A DNA stretch of 64,000 nucleotides from Bradyrhizobium sp. dw_78 (GCF_018449525.1 NZ_JAAVUS010000001.1:1054001-1118000); one strand, 5' to 3'; shown: positions 1-9,083, numbered from the stretch's first letter. Notes: generated by a model from the letters alone, not told the origin. A program made the numbers and translations.

Positions 1-25
1 CGGTGTCGGTCATGCGATTACTCTT

Positions 26-110
26 GTCATTGCGAGGAGCGTCAGCGACGGAGCAATCCATTGCTTCCGCTCGCCGCGCGATGGATTGCTTCGCTGCGCT
101 CGCAATGACG
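26..110. repeat. Dispersed palindromic repeat, family D
   Basis: An imperfect inverted repeat whose outer arms read GTCATTGCGAG and CTCGCAATGAC, with inner arms GCAATCCATTG and TGGATTGCTTC. It lies just beyond the 3' end of the leftward permease gene. The form is typical of intergenic palindromes in Bradyrhizobium-type genomes. As RNA it would fold into a long hairpin. Only one copy of this family is seen in the window. Confidence 0.75.
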
Positions 111-128
111 TGGCTATTTCCACCAAAT

Positions 129-1019
129 TCATTTGCCGCCCTCGCGCTGTTTCATGCGGGGATCCAGCGCGTCGCGCGCGGCGTCGCCGATCAGATTGAT
201 GCTGAGGATCGCAATCGACAGCATCAAGCCCGGCCAGAAGATCAGTGACGGCTTGATCTGAAAATAGGCGCGGCCTTCCGCCATCATGTTGCCCCAGGTC
301 GGCGTCTCCGGGTTGATGCCGGCGCCGAGGAACGACAGGATCGCTTCGGTGAGGATGGCGGAGGCGCAGACGTAAGTGCCTTGCACGATCAGCGGCGCGA
401 TCGTGTTCGGCATCAGGTGCCGCCACATAATCTTGGGCAGGCTGGAGCCGACGGAGATCGCGGCTTCGACATAGGGTTCCTCGCGCGCCGACAGCACCAC
501 GGCGCGGACCAGCCGCGCCACCCGCGGAATTTCGGGGATGGTAATGGCGATCAGCACCGTCGCTGGGCTTGCGCCCGACAACGAGACTACGGCGATGGCG
601 AGCAGGATGCTGGGCATCGCCATCAGGCCGTCCATGATGCGCATCATCACCGCGTCGACCCATTTGAAGAAGCCGGAGACGAGACCGACGGCAAGGCCGA
701 TGATGATGGAGAAGATGGCGGCGCCCAGACCGATCACCAGCGAAATTCGTCCGCCATAGAGCGTCCGTGACAGCACGTCGCGGCCGTAAGCGTCGGTGCC
801 GAGCCAGAATTGCGCGTTGGACGGCTTCAGCCGTTGCGCCGGCGCGAGCAGCAGCGGATCGTGCGGCGCCAGTAACGGCGCCAGGATCGCAGAGGCGATG
901 ATCAGCCCGAGACAGACCGTGGCGGCGGCGATGATCGGCGTTGAAGTCAGGAATCCGAACCGCGGCCGCAGCGGCGTGGTGATCGGGATGGACGGCTCGG
1001 GAAGGGTTTCGATCGCCAT
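129..1019 (-). CDS. ABC transporter permease, DppC/OppC type
   Basis: Inner-membrane permease of 296 aa, the usual length for the second permease of dipeptide/oligopeptide (PepT family) importers. After a hydrophilic N-terminus there is a first membrane helix around residues 30-50. The linker with the family's GTDAYGRDVLSR motif follows at about residues 94-105, then a BPD_transp_1 core with the EAA-type cytoplasmic loop (EEPYVEAAISVGSS). It starts 12 bases after the stop of the upstream permease gene, so the two are surely co-transcribed and pair to form the channel. The ATPase genes are not in the window and may lie to the left of base 1. Substrate is unknown; the neighbouring M20 peptidase suggests peptides or N-acyl amino acids. 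Confidence 0.95.
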   Translation of the reverse strand: MAIETLPEPSIPITTPLRPRFGFLTSTPIIAAATVCLGLIIASAILAPLLAPHDPLLLAPAQRLKPSNAQFWLGTDAYGRDVLSRTLYGGRISLVIGLGAAIFSIIIGLAVGLVSGFFKWVDAVMMRIMDGLMAMPSILLAIAVVSLSGASPATVLIAITIPEIPRVARLVRAVVLSAREEPYVEAAISVGSSLPKIMWRHLMPNTIAPLIVQGTYVCASAILTEAILSFLGAGINPETPTWGNMMAEGRAYFQIKPSLIFWPGLMLSIAILSINLIGDAARDALDPRMKQREGGK

Positions 1020-1031
1020 AAATATCGGCCT

Positions 1032-1973
1032 TTAGTAGCGGATTCTGGGATCGAGCAGAGTATAGGCGAGATCGATCATCAGGTTGACCAGAACATAGAC
1101 GAACGAGGTCAACAGGATCATGCCCTGGATCACGGGATAATCGCGCGCCAGCACGGCATCGACGGTGAGGCGTCCGATCCCCGGCAGGTTGAACACGCTC
1201 TCGGTGACGACGACGCCCGAGATCAGCAGCGTGAATCCGGTCCCGATCACGGTGATCACCGGCACGGCGGCATTGCGCAGCGCGTGCCGCATCAGCACCC
1301 CCGATTCGTTGATCCCCTTGGCGCGCGCGGTGCGCACGTAATCCTCGCCCAGCACATCCAGCATCGCCGCACGGGTCATGCGGGCGATCAGCGCGATATA
1401 GATAAAGGATAGTGAGATGGTCGGCAGGATGATCCGTTCGAAGAACGGTCCAAGGCCCGAGGTGATGCTGCGGAATCCCTGCACCGGCACCCAGCGCAGA
1501 TCGAGGGCAAAGATCTGGATCAGCACGTAACCGATCACGAACACCGGGACCGAGAAGCCGAGCACCGAGAGACCCATCACGAAGCGGTCGATCCAGGTGC
1601 CGTGCTTCCATGCTGCGATCACGCCGAGCGGCACCGCGACAAGGATGCTGAGGATGATCGTTGACAAGGCAATGCTGATCGACGGCTCGATGCGCTGGCC
1701 GACCATTTGCAGCACCGGCACGTTGGAAATCAGGGAAACGCCGAGATCGCCATGCAGAAGCTTGCCGATCCAGGTGATGAACTGGACATAAAGCGGCTCA
1801 TTCAACCCGAGCGAGGTGCGGATGCGTTCGAGCTGCGCGGGCGTAGCGTTGTCGCCGGCCAGAATCGCGGCGGGGTCGCCCGGCGTCAGCCGCAGCAGCA
1901 GAAACACGAACAATGCTACCACGCCCATGACGGGAATGGCGGCCAGCACACGGCGAAGCAGATATCCGAGCAT
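1032..1973 (-). CDS. ABC transporter permease, DppB/OppB type
   Basis: First permease subunit (313 aa) of a dipeptide/oligopeptide-type importer. It begins with the characteristic N-terminus MLGYLLRRVLAAIPVMGVV, followed by the signature LRLTPGDPAAILAG at about residues 27-40. Several membrane spans follow, and the permease EAA loop is seen in EDYVRTARAKGINESGVL. Only 12 bases separate it from the DppC-type gene. Upstream, a perfect hairpin lies between it and the M20 peptidase gene, so the peptidase may share or modulate its transcript. Confidence 0.95.
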   Translation of the reverse strand: MLGYLLRRVLAAIPVMGVVALFVFLLLRLTPGDPAAILAGDNATPAQLERIRTSLGLNEPLYVQFITWIGKLLHGDLGVSLISNVPVLQMVGQRIEPSISIALSTIILSILVAVPLGVIAAWKHGTWIDRFVMGLSVLGFSVPVFVIGYVLIQIFALDLRWVPVQGFRSITSGLGPFFERIILPTISLSFIYIALIARMTRAAMLDVLGEDYVRTARAKGINESGVLMRHALRNAAVPVITVIGTGFTLLISGVVVTESVFNLPGIGRLTVDAVLARDYPVIQGMILLTSFVYVLVNLMIDLAYTLLDPRIRY

Positions 1974-2090
1974 CGTTACCCATCACACAAGCGTTAACCG
2001 GCGGCCCCGGCCAGCGCGGACTTTGTTCCCGCCCGTAGACAGCGAGCGAGCAAATCCTGTGCCATTAGACCTCTGCGGGCAACCGTCAAA

Positions 2091-2126
2091 AGGGATTGTG
2101 ACACGACAAACCTTGTCACAATCCCT
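2091..2126. promoter_or_regulatory. Perfect 13-bp inverted repeat between peptidase and permease genes
   Basis: Arms AGGGATTGTGACA and TGTCACAATCCCT are perfectly complementary around a 10-base loop. Outer flanks (GCGGG near 2075 and CCCGC near 2140) can extend the stem. There is no clear T-run on either side, so it need not be a terminator. It could be an mRNA-processing or stability hairpin inside a peptidase-permease transcript, or a dyad operator. Confidence 0.6.
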
Positions 2127-2166
2127 GTGGTTCAACCCGCGCGAAAGATGATAGCTGCCGCGGTTG

Positions 2167-3297
2167 CTAGTCCAATGTCGCCAGTAGGCCCGCCATAAGA
2201 CGGCCGCGCTCCGGAAGACTGTCGACTTCGATATGCTCGTTGAGCGTATGGGCATCGGCGCCGCGAACACCGAGTCCGTCGAGGGTCGGGATGCCCATTG
2301 CGCCGGTGAAATTGCCGTCGGAGCCGCCGCCGGCGCTGACATGGGAAAGCTCGACGCCCAATTGTTTGGCGACGCCGCGGGCCTTCTCATACAGCGCCAT
2401 GGTCCCGGCATCAGGCTCCCAGACCGGACGGGTGACGCCGCGGGTGACTTTGAAGGTGACGTCATTGGCGGTGCCGGACAGCGCCAGCATCCGCTCGATG
2501 CCGCGATCGAGATCGTCCTGGCGCTTGGCCATGCTCAGCGCTTCGCCGGTGCAGGTCGTTGCGACGCAGTTGACCCATTGGCCGCCATGCACGATGCCGA
2601 CGCTGAACGTGCAGTCGTCGGTGGTCATGCCATCGATGGCGACGATCTGACGCGCCATCTCGCGGATCGCGGAACGTCCGGAGGAGAGGGTGGCGCCGGC
2701 GTGGCTCGGCTTGCCGGTCGCTTCGAGATTAAAGCGCGCAATCGCATAGCGCCCGGTGACGACGCCGTTGTTCGGACGGCCGGGCTCCGGCACCAGCACA
2801 TATTTGTTGCGCGCGGCCTCGGCCTCGATGATGTCGCGGGTCGACGGCGTGCCGACTTCCTCATCCGGAGTGAAGAGCACGGTGATCGGCAGCGGCGTGG
2901 TGAACGCGGCTCGTGCCAATTGCCGGATCGCTTCCAGCGTCAGGTAATTGCCGCCCTTCATGTCGTAGATGCCGGGACCATAACATTTGTTGCCTTCACG
3001 CCGGAACGGCAGCTTCTCCAGCGTGCCGACGGGATGAACGGTGTCGAAATGGCCGGCGATCAGAATTCCGGGCTCGCCTTGCTTGGGATGCGGAAAGCGG
3101 GCGCGAACGACGCCGCCGAAGCCTTGCTGTCCGGCGATGCGTTCGATCGAGGCTCCCATGAGCGCCATGTCGCGCGCCGCGAGGTCGAGCATGCGGTTGA
3201 CGGCGTTCGCATCCCAGGTCGGGCTTTCGCATTCCACCCACTTGCGCAAGCCTTGCAGCATGGTTTCGGAATCGAAGGGAAGGTTGGCGGGGTTCAT
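2167..3297 (-). CDS. M20 family metallopeptidase (carboxypeptidase G2-like)
   Basis: Zinc-dependent amidohydrolase/peptidase of 376 aa. Visible M20 motifs are AGHFDTVHP (metal His and bridging region), GPGIYDMKGG (bridging Asp), FTPDEEVG (catalytic Glu and metal Glu), VPEPGRP (metal Glu) and a C-terminal HTLNEHIE (metal His). The dimerisation insert (GRYAIARFNLEATGKPSHAG) is present. I chose the ATG giving MNPANLPFD; an in-frame ATG two codons upstream is equally possible, and the longer open frame upstream looks non-coding. It heads a leftward cluster with two peptide-type permeases and is divergent from the matching substrate-binding protein. It may process the imported peptide or N-acyl amino acid. 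Confidence 0.9.
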   Translation of the reverse strand: MNPANLPFDSETMLQGLRKWVECESPTWDANAVNRMLDLAARDMALMGASIERIAGQQGFGGVVRARFPHPKQGEPGILIAGHFDTVHPVGTLEKLPFRREGNKCYGPGIYDMKGGNYLTLEAIRQLARAAFTTPLPITVLFTPDEEVGTPSTRDIIEAEAARNKYVLVPEPGRPNNGVVTGRYAIARFNLEATGKPSHAGATLSSGRSAIREMARQIVAIDGMTTDDCTFSVGIVHGGQWVNCVATTCTGEALSMAKRQDDLDRGIERMLALSGTANDVTFKVTRGVTRPVWEPDAGTMALYEKARGVAKQLGVELSHVSAGGGSDGNFTGAMGIPTLDGLGVRGADAHTLNEHIEVDSLPERGRLMAGLLATLD

Positions 3298-3555
3298 GGG
3301 CATCTCATCGGGTTTTGAACGGGACGTTGCACGGCGCCTACGAGAATGATCGCGATCAATTTGTAAAGTAAAACATCGATAAGCGGTCGGCGCGGTTTGA
3401 TGGCGCGGCGATAAGTCAAAACGCGATTGACGCGTGGCATGCTTGATGCAACTCTTAAATGTTCCGTTTTTACAGCGCGTTAGAGCGCCTAAATAGCGGA
3501 CCACTTGCATAAACTATGATCGGTGTTTGACCAGTTTTACGTCAGGAGAGATCGA
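3298..3555. promoter_or_regulatory. Divergent promoter region of the peptide-transport cluster
   Basis: Non-coding stretch between the leftward peptidase/permease genes and the rightward substrate-binding gene. It is noticeably richer in A and T than its flanks, especially around 3340-3540. It must carry the promoters for both directions, but I could not assign -35/-10 boxes with confidence. Confidence 0.45.
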
Positions 3556-5151
3556 ATGTTCCACATCTCGCGTTGGAAGCGTGCCACCCTAGCGTCGGCT
3601 ATCGTGCTTTCCGCTGCGCTGGCAACGCCGTCGCTGGCCGCCGCCAAGACGATTACCGCGGTCATGCATTCCGACTTGCGCTTGCTCGACCCGATCATCA
3701 CCACCGCCTACATCCAGCGCGACTATGGCTACATGGTTTATGACACGCTGCTGGCGATGGATTCCAATTTCAAGGTCCAGCCGCAGATGGCGGACTACAA
3801 GGTTTCCGACGACAAGCTGACCTACACCTTCACGCTGCGCGATGGCTTGAAGTGGCATGACGGTACGCCGGTCACGGCGGAGGATTGCGTGGCGTCGCTG
3901 AAGCGCTGGGGCGCGCGCGACGGCATGGGCCAGAAGCTGATGGATTTCACCGCGAGTCTTGAGGCCACCGACGCCAAGACCATTACGCTGAAACTGAAGG
4001 AGCCCTACGGGCTGGTGCTGGAATCGATCGGCAAGCCTTCGTCGGTGGTGCCCTTCATGATGCCGAAGCGCATTGCCGAGACGCCGCCGGACAAATCGAT
4101 CACCGAGCAGATCGGTTCGGGTCCGTTCAAGTTCGTGAAGGAGGAATTCCAGCCCGGCGTGAAGGCGGTGTTCGTGAAGAATACCGACTACGTGCCGCGC
4201 AAGGAGCCGTCGAGCTGGACCGCCGGCGGCAAGGTGGTGAAGGTCGACCGTGTGGAATGGGTGACGATGCCGGATGCCCAGACCGCCATCAACGCGCTGG
4301 AGTCCGGCGACATCGATTTCCTGGAGAACCCGTCGTTTGACCTGCTTCCGGTGCTTGCTTCCAACCCCGATCTGAAGATCGACGTGTTGAACAAGCTCGG
4401 CGCCCAGACGCTCGGGCGGATGAACTTCATCCATCCGCCGTTCGACAACGTAAAGGTGCGCCGCGCCGCCTTCCTGGCGCTGAACCAGAAGAACGTGCTG
4501 GACGCACTGGTCGGCAATCCCGAATATTATAAGATCTGCGGCGCGGTGTTTGGCTGCGGCACGCCAATGGAGAGCGATGTCGGCGCGGAATCGCTGATCA
4601 AGGGCAACGGCATGGCCGAAGCGAAAAAAGAACTCGCCGCGTCAGGCTATGACGGCACGCCGGTCGTGATCATGGCGCCTGGCGATGTCAGTACCCTGAA
4701 GGCGCAGCCGATCGTCGCCGCCCAGTTGCTGCGCGAGGCCGGCTTCAAGGTCGACCTGCAGGCGACCGACTGGCAGACCGTGGTCTCGCGCCGCGCCAGC
4801 CAGAAGCCCGACAGCGAAGGCGGCTGGGATATGTTCTTCACCAACTGGGTCGGCGCCGATATCGTGAACCCCGTCGTCAACGCGTCGGTGAGCGGCCGGG
4901 GCCTGAAAGGCGGCTGGTTCGGCTGGGCGGAAGATGCCAAGCTGGAAGCGATGCGCGACGCCTTCGCGCGGTCCACTTCGCCCGACGAACAGAAGAAGAT
5001 TGCGGCCGATATCCAGAAGGAAGTCTATGATCAGGTGATCTACATCCCGCTCGGCCAGTATCTGGCCCCGAGCGTGTGGCGGAAATCGCTGACCGGCGTG
5101 CTCGATGGCCCGGCGACGCCGATCTTCTGGAATATCGACAAATCAGAGTAG
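3556..5151 (+). CDS. ABC transporter substrate-binding protein (SBP_bac_5 family)
   Basis: Periplasmic peptide-binding protein of 531 aa. The Sec signal peptide runs to about residue 30 and ends SLAAA-KT. The mature part shows the family features: WHDGTPVTAEDCVASLKRW around residues 95-115, then FKFVKEEFQPG, and the long C-terminal lobe with DQVIYIPLGQY. The start ATG was chosen because AGGAGA lies 6 bases upstream and the signal peptide begins there; an upstream in-frame start would add 11 hydrophilic residues. It is divergent from the permease genes 129-1973 and is the likely ligand receptor for them. A strong terminator follows about 55 bases after the stop. Confidence 0.95.
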   Translation: MFHISRWKRATLASAIVLSAALATPSLAAAKTITAVMHSDLRLLDPIITTAYIQRDYGYMVYDTLLAMDSNFKVQPQMADYKVSDDKLTYTFTLRDGLKWHDGTPVTAEDCVASLKRWGARDGMGQKLMDFTASLEATDAKTITLKLKEPYGLVLESIGKPSSVVPFMMPKRIAETPPDKSITEQIGSGPFKFVKEEFQPGVKAVFVKNTDYVPRKEPSSWTAGGKVVKVDRVEWVTMPDAQTAINALESGDIDFLENPSFDLLPVLASNPDLKIDVLNKLGAQTLGRMNFIHPPFDNVKVRRAAFLALNQKNVLDALVGNPEYYKICGAVFGCGTPMESDVGAESLIKGNGMAEAKKELAASGYDGTPVVIMAPGDVSTLKAQPIVAAQLLREAGFKVDLQATDWQTVVSRRASQKPDSEGGWDMFFTNWVGADIVNPVVNASVSGRGLKGGWFGWAEDAKLEAMRDAFARSTSPDEQKKIAADIQKEVYDQVIYIPLGQYLAPSVWRKSLTGVLDGPATPIFWNIDKSE

Positions 5152-5205
5152 GCGAAACGAATTCGCGCCTGGCGCGATCAGCAATGATTGTCGCGGAGCA
5201 ATTCC

Positions 5206-5236
5206 GGCCCGTCGCTGAAAAGCGGTGGGCCGTTTT
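5206..5236 (+). terminator. Rho-independent terminator after the substrate-binding protein gene
   Basis: An 11-bp stem (GGCCCGTCGCT / AGCGGTGGGCC, two G-U pairs) is closed by a GAAA tetraloop and followed by GTTTT. It sits about 55 bases after the stop codon in the right orientation. Confidence 0.7.
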
Positions 5237-5391
5237 GCTGCGGCAACCGCGAGCCCGGGCGAGCACCGACGCGCTTTTCGCGTTCATCGCTTGTGCGATC
5301 GGTATTGTCTCCGGCCATGACGTCATGCTCCGTTTTGCTGCATGACAACGTTTTTGCGGATACGAAGTTCCGGCCTCGCGGATAAATCGCG

Positions 5392-6252
5392 TCAGGCCGG
5401 GAAGGCCGCGACGTGCTGAAGCAACAATTCGCCGACCCGTTCGGGCGTCTGGTCCGCCGCGAAATGGCCGACGCCGGGAAGAACCTCGAAGCGATAGGGG
5501 GCGGCGACGAAGTCTTCCGTTCCCTCGGCGGCGTCCCGTCCGACGGTGTCGTCGGCATCGCCCCAGACATAGAGCGTCGGCACGCGAATCGGACCGAGCG
5601 GGCCGCGGACCGCGCCGCGGGCGCGATACCAGGCCAAGGCGGCCTCCATCGTCTCCTTGTTGCCGATCACGGAGAGGTGCTCCTGCATGGCGGCGGGCGG
5701 GACGCTAGCGGCGGCCCACCGCTCGCGGAGCCATTTGGCGTCATCGGCAAGAACCATGTCGGCGGCGTCGGGTTCGAGGAAAGCCGCGTGGTGCCGCGAC
5801 CGGCGCGCCTGATCGCCGTCGGATATTTGCAGCGCACGATTGAAGGCATTGGGATGCGGCCGTGACAGCACCGCGAGCGACGCCAGCCGTTGCGGATGGC
5901 GGTCGGCCAACGCCCAGGCGACGCTGCCGCCCCAGTCGTGCCCGACGAGATGAAAGCGGGCGTCGCCATAGCCGCAGGCCGCGACGATCGCCAGCGCATC
6001 GTCCATCATGCGCTCGATCTGATAATTCGAGCTATCGCCGGCGTCCGGCCGCGCGCCTTGCGAGTAGCCGCGTTGGTTCGGCGCCACCGCGCGACAGCCC
6101 GCGGCTGCAAGCAACGTGGTCTGCGCCCGCCAGCAATTCATGGATCCCGCAAAACCGTGCAGCAGCAGTACCAGCGGCGCGCCTCGCTCGCCGCAAGTAA
6201 GCGCGTCGAAGACGAGGTGAGGGGCGATCGCGATTTTTTCGAGCTGAGACAT
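5392..6252 (-). CDS. Alpha/beta hydrolase (epoxide hydrolase / haloalkane dehalogenase-like)
   Basis: A 286-aa alpha/beta-hydrolase-fold enzyme. The oxyanion motif HGFAGSMNCW is near residue 30. The nucleophile elbow is GHDWGGSVAW, i.e. an aspartate nucleophile as in epoxide hydrolases and haloalkane dehalogenases rather than a serine. The acid is in WGDADDTV and the catalytic His in PGVGHFAADQTPERV. Two adjacent ATGs (6255, 6252) could start it, and neither has a strong Shine-Dalgarno sequence; the longer open frame upstream adds a non-conserved basic stretch. No operon partner is visible. Substrate unknown. Confidence 0.85.
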   Translation of the reverse strand: MSQLEKIAIAPHLVFDALTCGERGAPLVLLLHGFAGSMNCWRAQTTLLAAAGCRAVAPNQRGYSQGARPDAGDSSNYQIERMMDDALAIVAACGYGDARFHLVGHDWGGSVAWALADRHPQRLASLAVLSRPHPNAFNRALQISDGDQARRSRHHAAFLEPDAADMVLADDAKWLRERWAAASVPPAAMQEHLSVIGNKETMEAALAWYRARGAVRGPLGPIRVPTLYVWGDADDTVGRDAAEGTEDFVAAPYRFEVLPGVGHFAADQTPERVGELLLQHVAAFPA

Positions 6253-6519
6253 CATGGACGTGATTTCCGATGCGGGGACGCATTGGCGCGGCCACTGATG
6301 CGGGCGGTCCGACTCGGACCCGTACAACTTCGCATTGAGCGGAGTTAGACCCCGCATGTCCATCCGCACGGACGACGAAAACGCATCGATGGGCGTATTA
6401 GTAATAAATTACCATTGCTCGCGAAACGCAGCGTCGGCGCGCAGGGAACGCTGGTGCCGACATGTCTTGCCGACACGGAGGAAACAGGCGAATGAACGCC
6501 GCCGTCGCTTGTCTCTGCG

Positions 6520-6933
6520 CTATTTGCTCGCCGAGCGCAGCACGAACGGCTTTCGCGGAGCGGCCGTCGAGCCGGCCAATCTTGGTTTGCCGGCGGATGA
6601 CACGAGCGGAGGGGCCTGAACGCGAATGAGCGTTGCCTGAAACGGTAATTCCGGCGCTTGCCTGGCGATCCCGGAGCAGGAAGCTGTCGTTCCGGTCGAC
6701 TTCCCTGTGAGCTTCAATTCGATCTCGTCGATACCGAACAGGGAGACATGCCCAGCGGTATGCCGTTTGGTGAACAGCACGGCGGTAAAACAATCCTGGT
6801 CGACTTTATATGAGCCGGAATAGGTCAGCACGCTGTCGCCGCCGGTGATCACGCCATTTGCAAGAAATACGATGCCGGTGCCCTCGCCCCGAGGGTTTTT
6901 GAACCACGCAGCATATTCGCCATCTTCGAGCAT
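6520..6933 (-). CDS. GrlR-like small protein
   Basis: A 137-aa protein whose first ~110 residues match the T3SS negative-regulator GrlR fold family: MLEDGEYAAWFKNPRGEGTG, then VITGGDSVLTYSGSYKVD and later ELKLTGKSTGTTASCSG. In enterobacteria GrlR represses the type III secretion activator GrlA. In Rhizobiales the family occurs as stand-alone proteins of unknown role, and no T3SS gene is seen here. The C-terminal 30 residues are basic and low-complexity. GAGGG lies 7 bases before the start. The name should not be read as proof of T3SS control. Confidence 0.75.
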   Translation of the reverse strand: MLEDGEYAAWFKNPRGEGTGIVFLANGVITGGDSVLTYSGSYKVDQDCFTAVLFTKRHTAGHVSLFGIDEIELKLTGKSTGTTASCSGIARQAPELPFQATLIRVQAPPLVSSAGKPRLAGSTAAPRKPFVLRSASK

Positions 6934-7127
6934 GAGACAGCCCTCGCACGGAAAGAGCTAATAAGTGGTGCGAGTGTAGTCAAAAATACAGCTAGCGGTT
7001 GCCGTTGCCGCGTGATGAAGTTAACGTTTTATGAAAGCCCGCCGTGGTGAAAACCAGGCTTGTCATTGATTGGAATGGCTGCTGATTGGAATGGCCGCGG
7101 CGGGTCAGTCCTGATGTGGGTCAGTTC

Positions 7128-7214
7128 TGGTGCGGGCGGTGGGACTCGAACCCACACGACGTTGCCATCGAGGGATTTTAAGTCCCTTGCGTCTACCAGT
7201 TCCGCCACGTCCGC
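7128..7214 (-). tRNA. tRNA-Leu (anticodon UAA)
   Basis: The reverse strand reads as a class II tRNA. It has acceptor GCGGACG, a D-arm containing TGGTAGACGC, anticodon stem AGGGA/TCCCT around CTTAAAA giving anticodon TAA, a long variable arm, T-arm GTGGG-TTCGAGT-CCCAC, discriminator A and encoded CCA (7128-7130). The acceptor stem has an A5-C68 mismatch (GCGGACG against CGCCCGC); otherwise all stems pair. Confidence 0.95.
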
Positions 7215-7396
7215 TTTGGTTATGAGATCAGAGGCTTAGCGCGTTCATCTAGCGTGTTTCCCGGCGAACGGGAAATGGGATAGGTTCAAGCTGAACCTCC
7301 TTTCCACAGCGCGGCGCGCGGTGCAAGGCAAAGCCTCAATGCCGACACCAGCGCCTGCTTTACGCAAGCGCAAGTTTGTCTGGTTACCAAGGCCCC

Positions 7397-7849
7397 ATGA
7401 CCGCTTCCATTACCTGTTTCAAACCGCTCCGGCGGTCCGCCGCAGCGCTGGCGCTGCTCGTGTCCGGTGCGGGCCTGTCCGGCTGCGCGAATCTGGGGGA
7501 TAGTTTTGCCTCCGGTGCGTTCGTCGATCCCGCCAGATATGATTATTACGATTGCAAGCAGCTGGAGGACGAGCGCAAGAAGCTTGCTACCCGCTCGGCG
7601 GAGTTGCAGGGGCTGATCGCGAAGGCCAATACCGGCGTCGGCGGCTCGGTCGTGGGCGAGGTCGTTTATCGCAACGATTACATCGCGGTCCGCGCCCAAG
7701 CCAAGCTGGCGGATGAGAACTGGCAGCGCAACAAGTGCCACGAATCGCCGCCGTCTGCCGCAAGCGCTGTGCCCGTGCCAGCTTCCGCGTCGTCCGCGAA
7801 GCAGAAAGGCGCGCGTCCGCCGGCGCGATCCGGCGCCGCTGTTAATTGA
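7397..7849 (+). CDS. Small lipoprotein-like exported protein
   Basis: A 150-aa protein with an N-terminal hydrophobic stretch ending in a lipobox-like LSGC (Cys about residue 32). It is therefore probably a lipidated periplasmic or envelope protein. The mature part has one charged helical region (CKQLEDERKKLATRSAELQGLI) with coiled-coil character, then a low-complexity Ala/Ser/Pro tail ending in basic residues. I chose the ATG at 7397, preceded by AAGG; a TTG 21 bases upstream is in frame. It lies between tRNA-Leu and an oppositely oriented monooxygenase. Function is not recognised. Confidence 0.75.
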   Translation: MTASITCFKPLRRSAAALALLVSGAGLSGCANLGDSFASGAFVDPARYDYYDCKQLEDERKKLATRSAELQGLIAKANTGVGGSVVGEVVYRNDYIAVRAQAKLADENWQRNKCHESPPSAASAVPVPASASSAKQKGARPPARSGAAVN

Positions 7850-7880
7850 TGAAAAGCGGTCAACGCCGCGCCGGGCCCGC

Positions 7881-9083
7881 TCACGCGCGCCAGTCGTAGA
7901 TCCAGTCCTGGCGCGCGAGCATGCGCTGGGGGCCCATCGCCTTGATCGCAAGGTCGCGCGCGTAAGCCGCCGCTCCCGTGAGGTGATAAATCCGTCCCGC
8001 CTGCCGCGCGGCGCGCTGAACCCGTGCCACCCGCGGCCGGCGCAGGCGCGCATAGCGCTGCATCGCGGCTGCTATTGCCGACGCCTCGTCATGCCGGGAC
8101 TCGCCGAGGCATTTGGCCAGCACGGCCGCGTCCTCGATTGCCATTCCGGCGCCCTGCGCGGCGAACGGCAGCATCGCATGCGCGGCATCGCCGAGCAGGG
8201 CGACGGCTCCGTTGCTCCACGCACCGAGGCCGGTGACCGCGAACAAGGCCCATTTTCGCCATTCATCGACGGCGCCGATCAGCATCCGCGCGGCCGGCGG
8301 CCATTGCGAGGGCGCGAACGCGTTCTTGATCTCGGCGACCTCGCCGGGCTCGCTCCAGCCGGGCCTGTTCCATGTTCCCGGCACCACGGCCACGACATTG
8401 ATCCTGCGCCCGCCCGAGATCGGATAGGCGACCAGATGCGCGCCGGGGCCCATCCAGAGCTGTACCCGGCGCGAAGTATATTCGCGCGGCAGCTGTGTGG
8501 CTTCGAACGTGCCGCGCCAGGCGATCAGTCCGGAGAATTGCGGCTGCGCCTGTGGAAATAAATGACTGCGGACCGTCGACCAGACCCCGTCGGCGCCGAC
8601 CAGCGCCAGCGCGACATCCTGCCGGCGTGCCGTGCCGCTGCGCTGGACCACGGTCAGCCCCTTGGCGTGCGGAGCGGCGTCCTCGAACTGGCATCCGAGC
8701 CGCAATTCGATGTCGGGATTGTCGCTGACCTCGGCCTGCAACGCAGCCTGCAGATCGGCGCGGTGCATCACCCAATAGGGTGCGCCGGCGCGAGAGGAGA
8801 CGGCTTCACCGAGCGGCAGGCGGGCGATTTCGCCGCCGGCGCGGGCGCTCATGATGCTGACGGCGTCGGGAATGATGGCGCGCGAGTTTAATCGTGACTG
8901 CAATCCCAGGTTGATCAATACCTGGCTGGCGTTGGGTGACAATTGTAAGCCGGCTCCGGCTTCCTCGAGGCGTTCGGCCTTCTCGAGCACAACGACGCGA
9001 AAACCACGTTGAGCCAGCGCCAGAGCTGCTGTCAGTCCTCCGATTCCGGCGCCGGCGATAAAAATAGTGCGTGAAACCGCCAC
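7881..9083 (-). CDS. FAD-dependent monooxygenase (salicylate hydroxylase-like)
   Basis: Class A flavoprotein hydroxylase of 400 aa. The N-terminal Rossmann motif GAGIGGLTAALALAQRG is at residues 11-27, with VVLEKAE ending in the ribose-binding Glu. The DG-type motif is LVGADGVWSTVRS, and the second FAD motif is ALLGDAAHAMLPFAAQGAGMAIEDA around residues 290-315. These enzymes hydroxylate aromatic rings using NAD(P)H and O2; the precise substrate cannot be read from sequence. The zinc-finger gene lies immediately upstream on the same strand (7 bases between them), so the two are likely co-transcribed. Confidence 0.92.
   Translation of the reverse strand: MAVSRTIFIAGAGIGGLTAALALAQRGFRVVVLEKAERLEEAGAGLQLSPNASQVLINLGLQSRLNSRAIIPDAVSIMSARAGGEIARLPLGEAVSSRAGAPYWVMHRADLQAALQAEVSDNPDIELRLGCQFEDAAPHAKGLTVVQRSGTARRQDVALALVGADGVWSTVRSHLFPQAQPQFSGLIAWRGTFEATQLPREYTSRRVQLWMGPGAHLVAYPISGGRRINVVAVVPGTWNRPGWSEPGEVAEIKNAFAPSQWPPAARMLIGAVDEWRKWALFAVTGLGAWSNGAVALLGDAAHAMLPFAAQGAGMAIEDAAVLAKCLGESRHDEASAIAAAMQRYARLRRPRVARVQRAARQAGRIYHLTGAAAYARDLAIKAMGPQRMLARQDWIYDWRA

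Noticed and set aside
10..1611. A 533-codon frame overlapping the two permease genes in another frame.
   Set aside because: It spans both permeases and their junction, an Arg/His-rich shadow product with no family.
6520..6933. Type III secretion locus suggested by the GrlR-like protein.
   Set aside because: No T3SS structural, chaperone or effector genes are nearby; the family is common without T3SS.
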